A stretch of DNA of 64,000 bases, from positions 1-64,000 of the forward strand of contig NZ_JBHULY010000011.1 in the NCBI RefSeq assembly GCF_042684665.1, in the 5' to 3' direction. Shown here in pieces: positions 35,482 to 45,740 of the stretch. Made by a program: the position numbers and the translations under genes. This DNA is from Jejuia rubra. Lineage in GTDB: Bacteria > Bacteroidota > Bacteroidia > Flavobacteriales > Flavobacteriaceae. Every line of letters begins with the position of its first letter. Within the stretch, counting starts at the first letter, position 1. The notes below the pieces were generated by a model. The model had not been told where the DNA came from and searched no databases. It was given only the letters and a program-made list of their open reading frames with translations.

Positions 35482-36223
35482 ATTCTTTAGAAAAATTAGA
35501 CAAAAACTGCTCTCTGAAAATAAGTTTTCAAAGTATTTGCTATATGCCATAGGCGAAATTGTTCTCGTTGTGATTGGGATTTTGATTGCGCTTCAGATTA
35601 ATAACTGGAATGAGAACAGGGTTGCAAAAATTGAAGAAAAAACAATACTAAAAAACATTAATACAGAATTTTTACAGAATAAGAAAGTTATACAACAGAC
35701 TTACGAATATTTTGAAATAGGGAATAATTCAATAAAAACTATTATGTCTCTTATCGGTAAACCCAAAGAAGAAATAGGCAGGTATAATATTGATAGCTTA
35801 TTATTCACGGCTTTAGAAACGGGGTCGTTTAGACCTTCAGAAAACACAATTTCAGATCTTTTACAATCTGGTCGTTTACAACTATTACAAAATGAAAATT
35901 TAAAACATTTGCTTTATCAATGGACGAGAAATCTAAAAGCTTCCAACGTTAGGTATGAGAGAGTAGAACAAAAAGTTGATAATGAATTAGTGCCCTACTT
36001 ATCCAAAAATTATGCGCTTAAAGATATTGATATGTTTGGAGAGCTTGGATGGAAAACCAAATCGCTTTTAAAAATTGACAAACTTAAAATATTTGAAGAT
36101 ATAGAGTTTGAAAATATAATGGATGATTATATGTATAGAGCACAGGTTGCCCAAAATGGATTGAATGAATTAACCATTGTTATTGATAACATCATTAAAG
36201 AAACGAAACCTTACAATGATTAA
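35474..36223 (+). CDS. DUF6090 family membrane-anchored protein, array member 2
   Basis: 249 residues from ATG 35474, which overlaps the previous stop by 8 bp (ATGATTAA). The N-terminal helix is the family constant part; the C-terminal region contains RVAKIEEKTILKNINTEFL and a tail ELTIVIDNIIKETKPYND. Not alignable to member 1 beyond the helix except in periodic hydrophobic positions. Unknown function. Confidence 0.82.
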   Translation: MIKFFRKIRQKLLSENKFSKYLLYAIGEIVLVVIGILIALQINNWNENRVAKIEEKTILKNINTEFLQNKKVIQQTYEYFEIGNNSIKTIMSLIGKPKEEIGRYNIDSLLFTALETGSFRPSENTISDLLQSGRLQLLQNENLKHLLYQWTRNLKASNVRYERVEQKVDNELVPYLSKNYALKDIDMFGELGWKTKSLLKIDKLKIFEDIEFENIMDDYMYRAQVAQNGLNELTIVIDNIIKETKPYND

Positions 36224-36968
36224 ATTCTTCCGTAAAGCCCGCCAAAAACTACTCTCTGAAAACAAGTTTTCAAAGTATTTGCTTTATGCTATTGGCGAAA
36301 TTGTGTTAGTAGTTATTGGGATTCTTATTGCACTTCAAGTCAATAACCAAAATCAAATCAAAAACGAAAAAAAAGCCCTCAAGAACTACTTGGATAAAAT
36401 CGCAATAAATGTAAAAAGTGATATTAAAGTTGCAGAATCTATGATTGAGACAAGGACGCAACAGTCAAAATTGTGTGCACAAGCAACGGAATTGATTTCC
36501 AAAAAAGACTGGAGTGACCAACAAAAAATCACCAATGCTGTATTTGCAATGATAATAGAACAACCTTTGAATTTTAATCGTAGTGGGTTTGAATCTTTAA
36601 AAAACTCTGGATATTTACAACATCTTGACGACTCTAAAATAGAAGAATTGATATATAAGTATTACAATTCAGTTGACAAGGTAATATTTGAGGAAACAAG
36701 TTTACAAGTATGGGCTAATGATTTGGATTTGGAATTACATAAAAGCGGTTTCTTTTCAAGGTGGTTGGAACTTGAAAAAAGACCTAACCAGAAAATGCGA
36801 GAAGCCTTAGGTAACTACACAGATACATTGACCGAACACAAAGGAAATGATATTGTATTATCAATTTTATATAGAGGTTTTTTGTTCACAGCAGAACTAA
36901 CAGGCTTTTATGAAGAACAAGTCACCTTTGGAAATGAATTATTAACAGCGATAGAAAACTATAATTAA
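36216..36968 (+). CDS. DUF6090 family membrane-anchored protein, array member 3
   Basis: 250 residues from ATG 36216, again with an 8-bp overlap. Constant region MIKFFRKARQKLLSENKF plus helix; variable region with KKALKNYLDKIAINVKSDIK and RSGFESLKNSGYLQHLDDSK. The repeated phrase about a hydrophobic FESL/ELxN segment followed by LQHL/LRLL is shared with other members (compare SGRLQLL in member 2, SSQLRLI in member 1). Confidence 0.82.
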   Translation: MIKFFRKARQKLLSENKFSKYLLYAIGEIVLVVIGILIALQVNNQNQIKNEKKALKNYLDKIAINVKSDIKVAESMIETRTQQSKLCAQATELISKKDWSDQQKITNAVFAMIIEQPLNFNRSGFESLKNSGYLQHLDDSKIEELIYKYYNSVDKVIFEETSLQVWANDLDLELHKSGFFSRWLELEKRPNQKMREALGNYTDTLTEHKGNDIVLSILYRGFLFTAELTGFYEEQVTFGNELLTAIENYN

Positions 36969-37019
36969 AGATTACGAAATCACAACAACGTGCGCTTCAT
37001 TATAACCAACCATTAACCA

Positions 37020-37754
37020 ATGATAAAATTCTTCCGTAAAATCCGCCAAAAACTACTCTCAGAAAACAAATTTTCAAAGTACCTACTTTATGCTATCGGA
37101 GAAATCGTGTTGGTGGTGATTGGGATTTTGATTGCGCTTCAGATTAATGATTGGAACGAACAACGTAAAAACCAAGACAAATATCAAAGTATTTATACCT
37201 CAGTATATGCTGATATTGAAAATGACTTGAATGATTTACAAACCAATAGAGATTTCTTCCTTCAAAAGAAACCAGTGTTTGAACGCGTGCTTAATGATTC
37301 CATCACCCCAGATTTGCTAGATTTAGGATTGTCCAGATTATTGGCCCATGGCACAAAAACTTCTCTGAATACTTCTGGTATCAACCAATTAAGAGAACTT
37401 GAAAACAAGGATAGTCTTGCGCTCGCCATAATTGATGTTTACGACCGGATGAGAACCCAATTGTTAAGTGCTGAAGTTCGAGTAACTACTGATATCACTG
37501 AACATTCAAAATATGTAAGAGACAACTATGAATGGTATGGCGAATGGATAAGTAAAACGATAATGAAAGATAATAGTAGTGATGCTTTACAAAACTATTT
37601 CTTAAGGGGAATAGATTACAGAAATCGAGTTATATACGCGTATCAACAGCTGTACAATAGCTACAACTATATTCCGTCCGTAAACTACTTTATCGAGCGT
37701 TTAACACAACTTAAACCGGAAATACAAAACGTTTTATCTAAAAGCAATGATTAA
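37020..37754 (+). CDS. DUF6090 family membrane-anchored protein, array member 4
   Basis: 244 residues, 51 bp after member 3. Constant region MIKFFRKIRQKLLSENKF and membrane helix, followed by WNEQRKNQDKYQSIYTS and a variable helical domain. It ends 15 bp before the DUF418 gene, which probably shares the transcript. Confidence 0.82.
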   Translation: MIKFFRKIRQKLLSENKFSKYLLYAIGEIVLVVIGILIALQINDWNEQRKNQDKYQSIYTSVYADIENDLNDLQTNRDFFLQKKPVFERVLNDSITPDLLDLGLSRLLAHGTKTSLNTSGINQLRELENKDSLALAIIDVYDRMRTQLLSAEVRVTTDITEHSKYVRDNYEWYGEWISKTIMKDNSSDALQNYFLRGIDYRNRVIYAYQQLYNSYNYIPSVNYFIERLTQLKPEIQNVLSKSND

Positions 37755-37769
37755 ACTACTTTAAAAAAT

Positions 37770-39014
37770 ATGCCAAACCAACCATTTAAACCCATTTCCA
37801 AAAGCGAACGGATAGCCTATCTGGATATTCTTAGAGGTATAGCTATTCTTTTTATTTATTCGGCCAATATTTTGATGTTTTCCGGTATTTGGTTTTTTCC
37901 TGAAGACACTCCGCGAAGGATTTACACTTTGCCCACTGATGATGTGCTTAACTTCCTTAATTACGTCTTGGTAGATGGTAAGTTTTATTCCCTCTTCTCT
38001 TTACTTTTTGGTATCGGCTGTATGATACAATACAATAACATTAGGGCCCACAACAAGGCATTTGCTCCATTTTTTAGACGAAGAATGTTTTGGTTGTTGA
38101 TTATCGGTCTAATTCATTTAGTATGCTTTTGGCCAGGGGATATTTTAACACTGTATGCGGTTTTGGGTTTCTTTCTTGTTTGGTTTGTCAATACCCCTAG
38201 TAAAACACTTTTGATTACCGCCTCATTATTGATTTTATTCCCCATTGTGAATTGGGCATTCATCCATTTTACGGATATCTTTTATCCGTTAGTGGTCTTT
38301 CAGAAAAGCACCGAAGTCTACCAGCATTTTGGCATGCCGGTCACGGAAATGGACGGCTTTTTACAGCCAGATGTGGTTCAATTTTTGCTGAATCAAAACG
38401 TGGTCGATTTTTTTAAAATGAATTTTGGCAACACGTTTATCCGAATCGGGATGATTTTGGAAGAAGGTAGAATATTCAAAGTTTTCGGTATCTTTTTAAT
38501 TGGACTTTGGGCAGGGCGGAAAATATTGAATGAAGGACTATTGGACAACACCAAATTCCTAAAAAAAGTATTCCTTTTAGGGATGCTGATAGGCTTACCA
38601 GTTAACTTGATTCGAGGGTGTTTTGAGTTTTATGCTGAAGGAGGCGAATACGACAAATTATTCCATATTTTAGCTTATGCCGTGGGTACGGTACCCTTAG
38701 CCTTGGGCTATGCTGCCGGCATTGCACTATTGGTAAAACGCAAAGTAAAACTGCTCAATTGGTTCAAGCCCGTTGGCAAAACTGCATTGTCCAATTACCT
38801 GTTCCAAACGGGTATTTCAATTATTATTTTTTATGGTTTTGGATTTAATTTAACAGGTGTTTTTGGCTTTACCTACGTTATGCTGATTGGGGCTGGGATT
38901 TTTGTTTTCCAAATCATCTGCAGTAAAATTTGGCTCTCCTATTTTAAATACGGTCCTATGGAATGGGTATGGCGAAAATTAACCTATGGTGTCAGGCTAA
39001 AGTTCAAAAGATAA
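37770..39014 (+). CDS. DUF418-family polytopic membrane protein
   Basis: 414 residues with about 9-10 membrane segments. The N-terminal ERIAYLDILRGIAILFI and FSLLFGIGCMIQ are DUF418 signatures, and the C-terminal KTALSNYLFQTGISIIIFYG block is the conserved domain. The family resembles acyltransferase-3-like membrane proteins, but no catalytic function is proven. Last gene of the DUF6090 run. A strong hairpin at 39085-39128 follows. Confidence 0.85.
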   Translation: MPNQPFKPISKSERIAYLDILRGIAILFIYSANILMFSGIWFFPEDTPRRIYTLPTDDVLNFLNYVLVDGKFYSLFSLLFGIGCMIQYNNIRAHNKAFAPFFRRRMFWLLIIGLIHLVCFWPGDILTLYAVLGFFLVWFVNTPSKTLLITASLLILFPIVNWAFIHFTDIFYPLVVFQKSTEVYQHFGMPVTEMDGFLQPDVVQFLLNQNVVDFFKMNFGNTFIRIGMILEEGRIFKVFGIFLIGLWAGRKILNEGLLDNTKFLKKVFLLGMLIGLPVNLIRGCFEFYAEGGEYDKLFHILAYAVGTVPLALGYAAGIALLVKRKVKLLNWFKPVGKTALSNYLFQTGISIIIFYGFGFNLTGVFGFTYVMLIGAGIFVFQIICSKIWLSYFKYGPMEWVWRKLTYGVRLKFKR

Positions 39015-39084
39015 TACGTTTTGCTAAGGCCTCTTTCAAACAAATGGCTTGAAATGATTTTGAAAAAGCGATTGATGAGCTAAA

Positions 39085-39128
39085 AACCCACCCCTAGCCC
39101 CTCCAAGGAGGGGACTAAGGGGTGGGTT
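39085..39128. terminator. Long perfect-type hairpin between convergent genes
   Basis: Arms AACCCACCCCTAGCCCCTCC and AGGGG-ACTAAGGGGTGGGTT pair over about 20 bp around AAGG. It may act as a bidirectional terminator, but it is also the typical ACCCACCCCT...AGGGGTGGGT dispersed repeat of flavobacterial genomes. Confidence 0.65.
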
Positions 39129-39133
39129 CAAAA

Positions 39134-39643
39134 TTAGATATTATTTGAATCACCTCGCTTCTTAAAAAACAGTTGAGTGAAATAATAAGTTTCATTACCA
39201 TTCTTAATAACCGCAATACCAATATGCGTAAACTCACCTTCAATATTTCTGCGATGGCCAGCACTGTTTAACCAAGCGTCCATAACGGCTTGAGCGGAAC
39301 GTTGTCCGTAAGCCACGTTCTCGCCAGTTCTAGAGGCACTTTCTTCATCAAACAATCTGTCCGAACGCTCATCAAAATCGTCATGACTGATGTCTCTTTG
39401 GTCTATCATATACAAGGTATGTTCATAGGCTAAATCGTTTGCCAAAGTATTAAAAGACAGGGCATTTTTTCCAATACTGGCTCTATGTGCATTTACCAAT
39501 TGCAGAATTTCATCGGCCATCGACAGCGTTTCAGATAGTTCAATATTTTCTTCTGAAATATCATCTTTAGAACAAGATGTAATGGCTACCACCAATGCAA
39601 AACAGCATAGAACTCCGTAGGTTTTTAATCGAAAAATTTTCAT
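39134..39643 (-). CDS. CAP-domain (SCP/PR1) lipoprotein
   Basis: 169 residues. Lipoprotein signal ending AITSCSK. The CAP domain from about residue 45 has HRASIGKNALSFNTLANDLA, a His in AYEHTLYM, GENVAYGQ and the C-terminal HRRNIEGEFTHIGIAV. CAP proteins in bacteria are extracellular and often of unknown activity. Gene faces the DUF418 gene. Confidence 0.9.
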   Translation of the reverse strand: MKIFRLKTYGVLCCFALVVAITSCSKDDISEENIELSETLSMADEILQLVNAHRASIGKNALSFNTLANDLAYEHTLYMIDQRDISHDDFDERSDRLFDEESASRTGENVAYGQRSAQAVMDAWLNSAGHRRNIEGEFTHIGIAVIKNGNETYYFTQLFFKKRGDSNNI

Positions 39644-40053
39644 GACTTAAGTAGATTGGGTTCTGGAAATATACGAGTATCAATGATTTAGAGATGGATT
39701 AATTCCTGAAATTCGACTATTTGACACAAAAACCTACCATTCATCGATGCTTTTGCGGTGCTACTTAAACCTTAAGACTTATTTAACATTTGCCAAAGAC
39801 TAAACCTCAAATTTCGAACGTAATTAAATTAACGAGATTCTACCTACGTTTTCGTTTTTAAGAGATTATTTAAGAATGTGTGATTAGAATTTTTATTGAT
39901 CATTTTTGATGCACTTTTAGGCAAGATTTTTTAGCATAGCCGTAGCTATGGTAAAAAAAATTAACGAAGAAGGGCGCAAAAAGGGGTATAAAAAAATAAT
40001 TGACATATTTTTAAAGAGTCTCATAGTAATTTGTTCATTTAAATATTTTCTTC
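39644..40053. other. 410-bp gap upstream of the alpha-2-macroglobulin gene
   Basis: No ORF of note. A CATAGC...GCTATG inverted repeat sits at about 39936-39951. The sequence is AT-rich and probably holds the promoters of the two divergent genes; no clean TAnnTTTG box was found for either. Confidence 0.4.
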
Positions 40054-43000
40054 ATGTCATTCAAAAAACTCCTTGTTATCGCATTCGTAATTGCGCTAGC
40101 TACTTCCTGTAAAAAGAAAGCCGTAGAAACCGATAACATTTTCAAGTTTAGGGATTATGTGAGTTACACTACCTCTGGAATGACCTCTGTAGCGAGTCCC
40201 ATTCAAATTAATTTAGCCAATGAAGTTGAAGCTTGGGAAATGGGAAATGAAATTACCGACAATATTGTTTCAATAAAACCTCATGTTGAAGGCACTTTAA
40301 AAATTGCCAACAAACATAGCCTAATATTTACTCCTGACGAGCATTTAGATTCAGATACTGAATACACGGTTATCGTTAAGCTTACTGATATTTACAAAAA
40401 CATGCCAAAGGGTTTTGAGAATTACACCTTTCAGTTTAAAACCATTACCCCAAGTTATAATGTGCTTACCAATAGTTTACAATCTTATAGCAAGGAGTGG
40501 CAATATTTAGAAGGTGCTATAAAATCAGCAGATATTATTACCATTGAAGATGCAAAAACCTTAGTTGAAGCGTCGCAAAACGGAAAAAAATTAGCAGTAG
40601 TTTTTAATGAATTAAATAAAAGTTCAAAACACTTTGAGTTCAAAATTGATAGTATTCATCGTTTGGTAGACGATAGCAAAATAGTGGTAAAATGGAACGG
40701 AAACCCTATTAAAGCTGACAATAAAGGAGAAAATACCGTGAATATTCCTGGGCGAAATCATTTCACTATTGTAGATACCGAAGTAGTACAATCGCCAGAG
40801 CAATATTTGTCTATTAACTTCTCAGATCCTCTTAAAAAACAGCAAAATTTTGATGGCTTAGTCTCCATTCAAAAAGTTAAAAACCCAAGATATATTGTTG
40901 AAGGGAACTTACTTAAAGTATATCCTGACGGTAAATTGGTGGGCAATATTCAAGTAGATGTATTTCAAGGCATTAAAAATGACGAAGGTTATAAATTGAA
41001 AACGCCTTTCTCTGAAACAATTGCTTTTGAAGATTTAAAACCACAGGTAAGATTGATTAGCAATGGTACTATTTTGCCAAATTCTCAAGAATTGAAATTC
41101 AATTTTGAAGCAGTGAATTTGAGTGCAGTAGATGTTCGAGTGATTAAAATATTTGAAGACAATGTGCTTCAGTTTTTACAGGACAACAACCTAAATAGTA
41201 ATAACCAATACGATATTAAAAAAGTTGGGAGACGCATTGCGAAACAAACCATTAAGCTACAAACCGCCTCTGAAAACACTGGAAAATGGAAAGCCTATAG
41301 CATCGATTTATCTCAATTTTTTCAAGCCGATGCAGGCGCTATTTATCGCATTGAATTGAGTTATAACAGACGTTATTCTTTATACGATTGTGAAGCCAAT
41401 GCTGGAATTTCAAATGCTGAAAATGATGATTATGATGACTATTACGAGGAAGAATACTATGATGATAGCTACAGCGATATGGCTTCGGAAGATGAAGATT
41501 TACGCGAAGAACAGTATTGGGACAACCTGTTATACCGCTATAAAAACTACACCTACAACTGGCGCGAAGAACAAAATCCTTGTCACGATGCGTATTATAA
41601 CGAGCGCAAAATCGTATCGCAAAATTTATTAGCATCAAACCTTGGTGTTATTGCAAAACGTGGTGGCAATAATTCCTATTACTTTGCCGTAACCAATATT
41701 TTAAATACAGAACCCGAAGCCAATGCTAAAGTGTCTTTATACAACTTCCAACAACAAGAATTGGCAAGTAGAACAACAGATGCTGAGGGTTTAACCACCA
41801 TTGATGCAGATAAGCATGCCAACTTCGCTATTATTTCAAAAGGAAATAATACCACTTACGTAAAGTTACAAGATGGAAACTCGCTATCGTTAAGTAAGTT
41901 TGACGTTTCTGGTCATCGTTTACAACGCGGATTAAAAGGTTATTTATATGGAGAACGTGGGGTTTGGCGACCTGGAGACACGCTTCATTTAACGTTTATG
42001 TTGAATGATAATGCAAATCCACTTCCAAAACGACATCCTATAAAATTGGAAATCACTGATCCAAACGGAAAATTGGTGTACAAAAATGTAACAGCAGATA
42101 ACCTCAACAATTTTTACAAGTTCACGGTGCCAACTTCCACTGAGGATAAAACTGGAAATTACAATGCCAAGGTTTCTGTAGGTGGTGCCACTTTTAACAA
42201 AGGTTTAAAAATTGAAACCGTAAAACCTAACCGTTTAAAAATAAAGATTGATTTTGATGATGATATCCTTTCAAGTACTAAACCTCTCAACGGCGATTTG
42301 GATATAACTTGGTTACACGGTGCCCCAGGAAAAAACTTGAAAGCTGAAGTTAAGGCGAAATTTAGTTCAGTATATACCGCTTTTGAAAACTACAAAAACT
42401 ATACGTTTAACGACCCAACACGCAAATTTCAAACGGAAGAAACCAATGTGTTTGAAGGGAAAGTAAATGCTGAAGGCTTAGCTACAATTAATAAAAAACT
42501 TAACATAGGGAAGAATGCTCCAGGGATGTTGAACGTCCAATTTTTAGTCCGAGCTTTTGAAAATGGAGGCGATTTCTCTTTAGATGCCTTTACCAAAAAA
42601 TATGCGCCTTATGATGCTTTTGTCGGGTTGCGATCGCCTAAAGGCAATACCTACGGCTCTTTTTTTACGGATGAAAATCAAACCTTTGATGTAATTGTGG
42701 TTGACAAAAACGGTAATCCCAAACAGCGTAACAATCTAGAAGTTAAAATCTACAAGGTGGAATGGCGCTGGTGGTGGAATTCCTCCTACGATGATTTGGC
42801 AAGCTATGTGTCGAGCAATTATCACCGTCCTTTTAAATCTTTTAAAGTGAAGACTGATGCCAACGGAAAAGCGAATTTTAAAGTCAATATTCCAAATAAT
42901 GAGCGTGGGCGTTATTTAATTCGTGTAGTAGATCCTATTAGTGGTCATGCCACAGGACGTACCGCCTATTTTTATAAAAACTGGTGGAAAAAAGCGCCAT

Positions 43001-45624
43001 CGAGTGATAAAGAGGCCTCTAAAATGCTGGTATTTTCGGCAGATAAAGAAAACTATAATGTAGGTGAAACGGCTAAGGTTACGTTTGCCTCAGGAAGTGA
43101 AGGTCGCGCCTTGGTGAGCATTGAAAATGGCACCGAAGTATTGGATCATAAATGGGTAAAAACATCAAAAGGGGAAACAGTGGTTGATATTCCTATTACA
43201 GAAGAAATGGCGCCCAATGTCTTTGTGAATATTTCGCTATTGCAACCACATGTGATTACCGCTAATGATTTACCCATTCGATTATACGGCGTCATGCCAA
43301 TTATGGTGGAAAATCCGAGCACCAAATTGCATCCAGAATTACAGATGCCCGATAAATTGAAGCCTGAACAAATCTTTGAGGTTAAGGTATCTGAGAAAAA
43401 TGACAAACCCATGACCTACACCATCTCCATGGTAGAAGAAGGCTTGTTGGATTTAACCCGATTTAAAACCCCAAATGCATGGAACGAATTTTATAAACGA
43501 GAAGCTTTGGGTGTAAAAACCTGGGATGTTTTTGATGATGTGATTGGGGCCTATTCTGGAAGTATTGACCAAGTATTTGCCATTGGTGGTGATGGCAGTG
43601 CTGCAGGTGGCAAAAACAAAAAAGCAAACCGTTTTAAACCAGTGGTGACTTATTTAGGGCCTTTTACATTAGAGGCTGGAAAAACCAAAACCCACCAAAT
43701 AAAACTACCAAATTATATTGGTTCGGTGCGTACCATGGTAGTGGCTGGAAATAATACAAATGAAGCTTACGGAAGCACAGACAAAACCGTACCAGTTAAA
43801 AAACCTTTGATGGTTTTAGCTACTTTGCCACGGAAATTAAGTCCAGGTGAAAAAGTAACCTTACCGGTTACTGTTTTTGCTATGGAACCTAAAGTAAAAA
43901 ACGTAAACATCAGCTTGAAATTAAGTGATGGTATTTCCATTGTTGGCGATACCAGAAAGACCTTAAGTTTTGCAAAACCCGATGAGCAAATGGCGTATTT
44001 TGAATTAGACGTGAGTAAAGCCAAAGGCATCAATACGGTTGAAGTGATTGCCACCGGACATGGTGAAACCTCTAAATATAAAGTAGAATTGGATGTGGTA
44101 AACACCAACCCGATTACCTCAAAATCTATTGATAAAACATTAACAGCTAATGCTTCTGAAACCTTAAACTTTTCAACCTTTGGTGTTGCAGGTACAAATT
44201 CAGCCACGGTAGAATTTTCGACGTTGCCACCAATGGATTTTACAAGACGATTGGAATACCTGATTCGTTATCCTCACGGATGTGTAGAACAAACCACATC
44301 AAGCGTATTTCCACAGTTATTTTTGGAGGATATTTTTGATCTAACCTTTGACAAGAAAAAGAACATACGTGACAATGTTGAAAAAGGTATTAAACGTTTA
44401 GGACGTTTTCAAAGACCACACGGAGGTTTAAGCTATTGGATGGGAGAAAACAATGCCAACGATTGGGGCACAAGTTACGCTGGACATTTTATGATTGAGG
44501 CCGAAAAGAAAGGTTACGTTTTGCCATTAACCTTTAAGAACAATTGGTTGAAATACCAAAAACAAACGGCTAGAAATTGGAGACCGAGTTACAGACATTA
44601 TAATTCTGATTTAGCTCAGGCATATCGTTTATACACATTGGCTTTGGCGGGCAGTCCAGATTTAGCAAGTATGAATCGGTTGCGGGAATTCAGCGAAATT
44701 TCCAATGAAGCCAAATGGCGATTGGCAGGAGCTTATGCCTTGGCAGGTCAAAAAGAGGCTAGCGACCAATTGTCGCAAACGGCTAATGTTGAGTTTAAAC
44801 CACATCGCTATAACTATTACACCTATGGTTCTGTGGACAGAAACCGTGCCATGGCTCTTGAAACTATGGTGTTGTCTAAAAACCCTAAAACGCGCGAGTT
44901 GGCAGAAACCATTGCCAAGGATTTATCGAGTAACCGCTGGATGAGTACCCAGACAACCGCTTATAGCCTATCGGCGATGGCCAAAATGGTAACGGCCAAT
45001 GGAGGCAAAGCCTTAAATATCAATTACAGCATCAACGGAAAAACCGAAACTATAGCTACTAAAAATGCAATCGCACAACGGCAACTGAATATTGGGGACG
45101 GTGCCAATAGTTTAGTGCTGAATAATACGAAAGACAATGTGGTATATGTCCGCATATTGAATTCGGGGAAATTGCCTTTGGGTCAGGAATTGACAGAGCA
45201 ACGTGGTTTAAGTGTGTCGATTCGATACAAAGATTTGAGGGGGAATACTATCGATATTTCCAATTTACAACAAGGGCAGGACTTTGTGGCAACGGTGAGT
45301 GTAAGTAATCTTAAAAACAATGCCGTTAAGGATGTTGCGCTCACTGAAATTTTTCCATCAGGCTGGGAAATCGTCAATACCCGTTTTACCGCTTTTGGAA
45401 ATTCAACCACAAGTCAGGCTAGACATAGCGATATTCGCGACGACCGTGTGTATTTCTATTTTGATTTGCCAGAAAAAGGAAAACACGGTACCAAAACCTT
45501 TAACGTGATGCTGAATGCGGCTTATTTAGGCACTTATTATTTGCCTGGTATCCAAGCGGAAGCGATGTATGATAATGAATTTTTGGTAAGGACCAAGGGG
45601 AAGTGGGTTACTGTTGGGAAGTGA
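40054..45624 (+). CDS. Bacterial alpha-2-macroglobulin family lipoprotein
   Basis: 1856 residues with a lipoprotein signal (MSFKKLLVIAFVIALATSC). Multi-domain: N-terminal MG-type beta domains (to ~600), a macroglobulin middle (GLKGYLYGERGVWRPGDTL is the hallmark MG2-MG3 segment), and the thioester domain with an intact CxEQ motif at C1410-Q1413 (RYPHGCVEQTTSS), followed by an alpha/alpha toroid and a C-terminal receptor-like domain. The thioester and the conformational bait region trap proteases; in bacteria the protein is envelope-bound. In many bacteria the next gene is penicillin-binding protein 1C; here it is not. Confidence 0.92.
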   Translation: MSFKKLLVIAFVIALATSCKKKAVETDNIFKFRDYVSYTTSGMTSVASPIQINLANEVEAWEMGNEITDNIVSIKPHVEGTLKIANKHSLIFTPDEHLDSDTEYTVIVKLTDIYKNMPKGFENYTFQFKTITPSYNVLTNSLQSYSKEWQYLEGAIKSADIITIEDAKTLVEASQNGKKLAVVFNELNKSSKHFEFKIDSIHRLVDDSKIVVKWNGNPIKADNKGENTVNIPGRNHFTIVDTEVVQSPEQYLSINFSDPLKKQQNFDGLVSIQKVKNPRYIVEGNLLKVYPDGKLVGNIQVDVFQGIKNDEGYKLKTPFSETIAFEDLKPQVRLISNGTILPNSQELKFNFEAVNLSAVDVRVIKIFEDNVLQFLQDNNLNSNNQYDIKKVGRRIAKQTIKLQTASENTGKWKAYSIDLSQFFQADAGAIYRIELSYNRRYSLYDCEANAGISNAENDDYDDYYEEEYYDDSYSDMASEDEDLREEQYWDNLLYRYKNYTYNWREEQNPCHDAYYNERKIVSQNLLASNLGVIAKRGGNNSYYFAVTNILNTEPEANAKVSLYNFQQQELASRTTDAEGLTTIDADKHANFAIISKGNNTTYVKLQDGNSLSLSKFDVSGHRLQRGLKGYLYGERGVWRPGDTLHLTFMLNDNANPLPKRHPIKLEITDPNGKLVYKNVTADNLNNFYKFTVPTSTEDKTGNYNAKVSVGGATFNKGLKIETVKPNRLKIKIDFDDDILSSTKPLNGDLDITWLHGAPGKNLKAEVKAKFSSVYTAFENYKNYTFNDPTRKFQTEETNVFEGKVNAEGLATINKKLNIGKNAPGMLNVQFLVRAFENGGDFSLDAFTKKYAPYDAFVGLRSPKGNTYGSFFTDENQTFDVIVVDKNGNPKQRNNLEVKIYKVEWRWWWNSSYDDLASYVSSNYHRPFKSFKVKTDANGKANFKVNIPNNERGRYLIRVVDPISGHATGRTAYFYKNWWKKAPSSDKEASKMLVFSADKENYNVGETAKVTFASGSEGRALVSIENGTEVLDHKWVKTSKGETVVDIPITEEMAPNVFVNISLLQPHVITANDLPIRLYGVMPIMVENPSTKLHPELQMPDKLKPEQIFEVKVSEKNDKPMTYTISMVEEGLLDLTRFKTPNAWNEFYKREALGVKTWDVFDDVIGAYSGSIDQVFAIGGDGSAAGGKNKKANRFKPVVTYLGPFTLEAGKTKTHQIKLPNYIGSVRTMVVAGNNTNEAYGSTDKTVPVKKPLMVLATLPRKLSPGEKVTLPVTVFAMEPKVKNVNISLKLSDGISIVGDTRKTLSFAKPDEQMAYFELDVSKAKGINTVEVIATGHGETSKYKVELDVVNTNPITSKSIDKTLTANASETLNFSTFGVAGTNSATVEFSTLPPMDFTRRLEYLIRYPHGCVEQTTSSVFPQLFLEDIFDLTFDKKKNIRDNVEKGIKRLGRFQRPHGGLSYWMGENNANDWGTSYAGHFMIEAEKKGYVLPLTFKNNWLKYQKQTARNWRPSYRHYNSDLAQAYRLYTLALAGSPDLASMNRLREFSEISNEAKWRLAGAYALAGQKEASDQLSQTANVEFKPHRYNYYTYGSVDRNRAMALETMVLSKNPKTRELAETIAKDLSSNRWMSTQTTAYSLSAMAKMVTANGGKALNINYSINGKTETIATKNAIAQRQLNIGDGANSLVLNNTKDNVVYVRILNSGKLPLGQELTEQRGLSVSIRYKDLRGNTIDISNLQQGQDFVATVSVSNLKNNAVKDVALTEIFPSGWEIVNTRFTAFGNSTTSQARHSDIRDDRVYFYFDLPEKGKHGTKTFNVMLNAAYLGTYYLPGIQAEAMYDNEFLVRTKGKWVTVGK

Positions 45625-45740
45625 AACACCTCTTGACTTTATCAGAAAAAAATACGAATTTCGTTTAATGTCTAATATAAGCCATTGAAACGGCGCATAT
45701 CCGTGCCAACATTAGCGACAAATATCCGACCTTAATTAGG

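Noticed and set aside
43767..44207. 146-codon minus-strand ORF inside the alpha-2-macroglobulin gene
   Set aside because: Antisense shadow of a clearly coding, motif-bearing frame.
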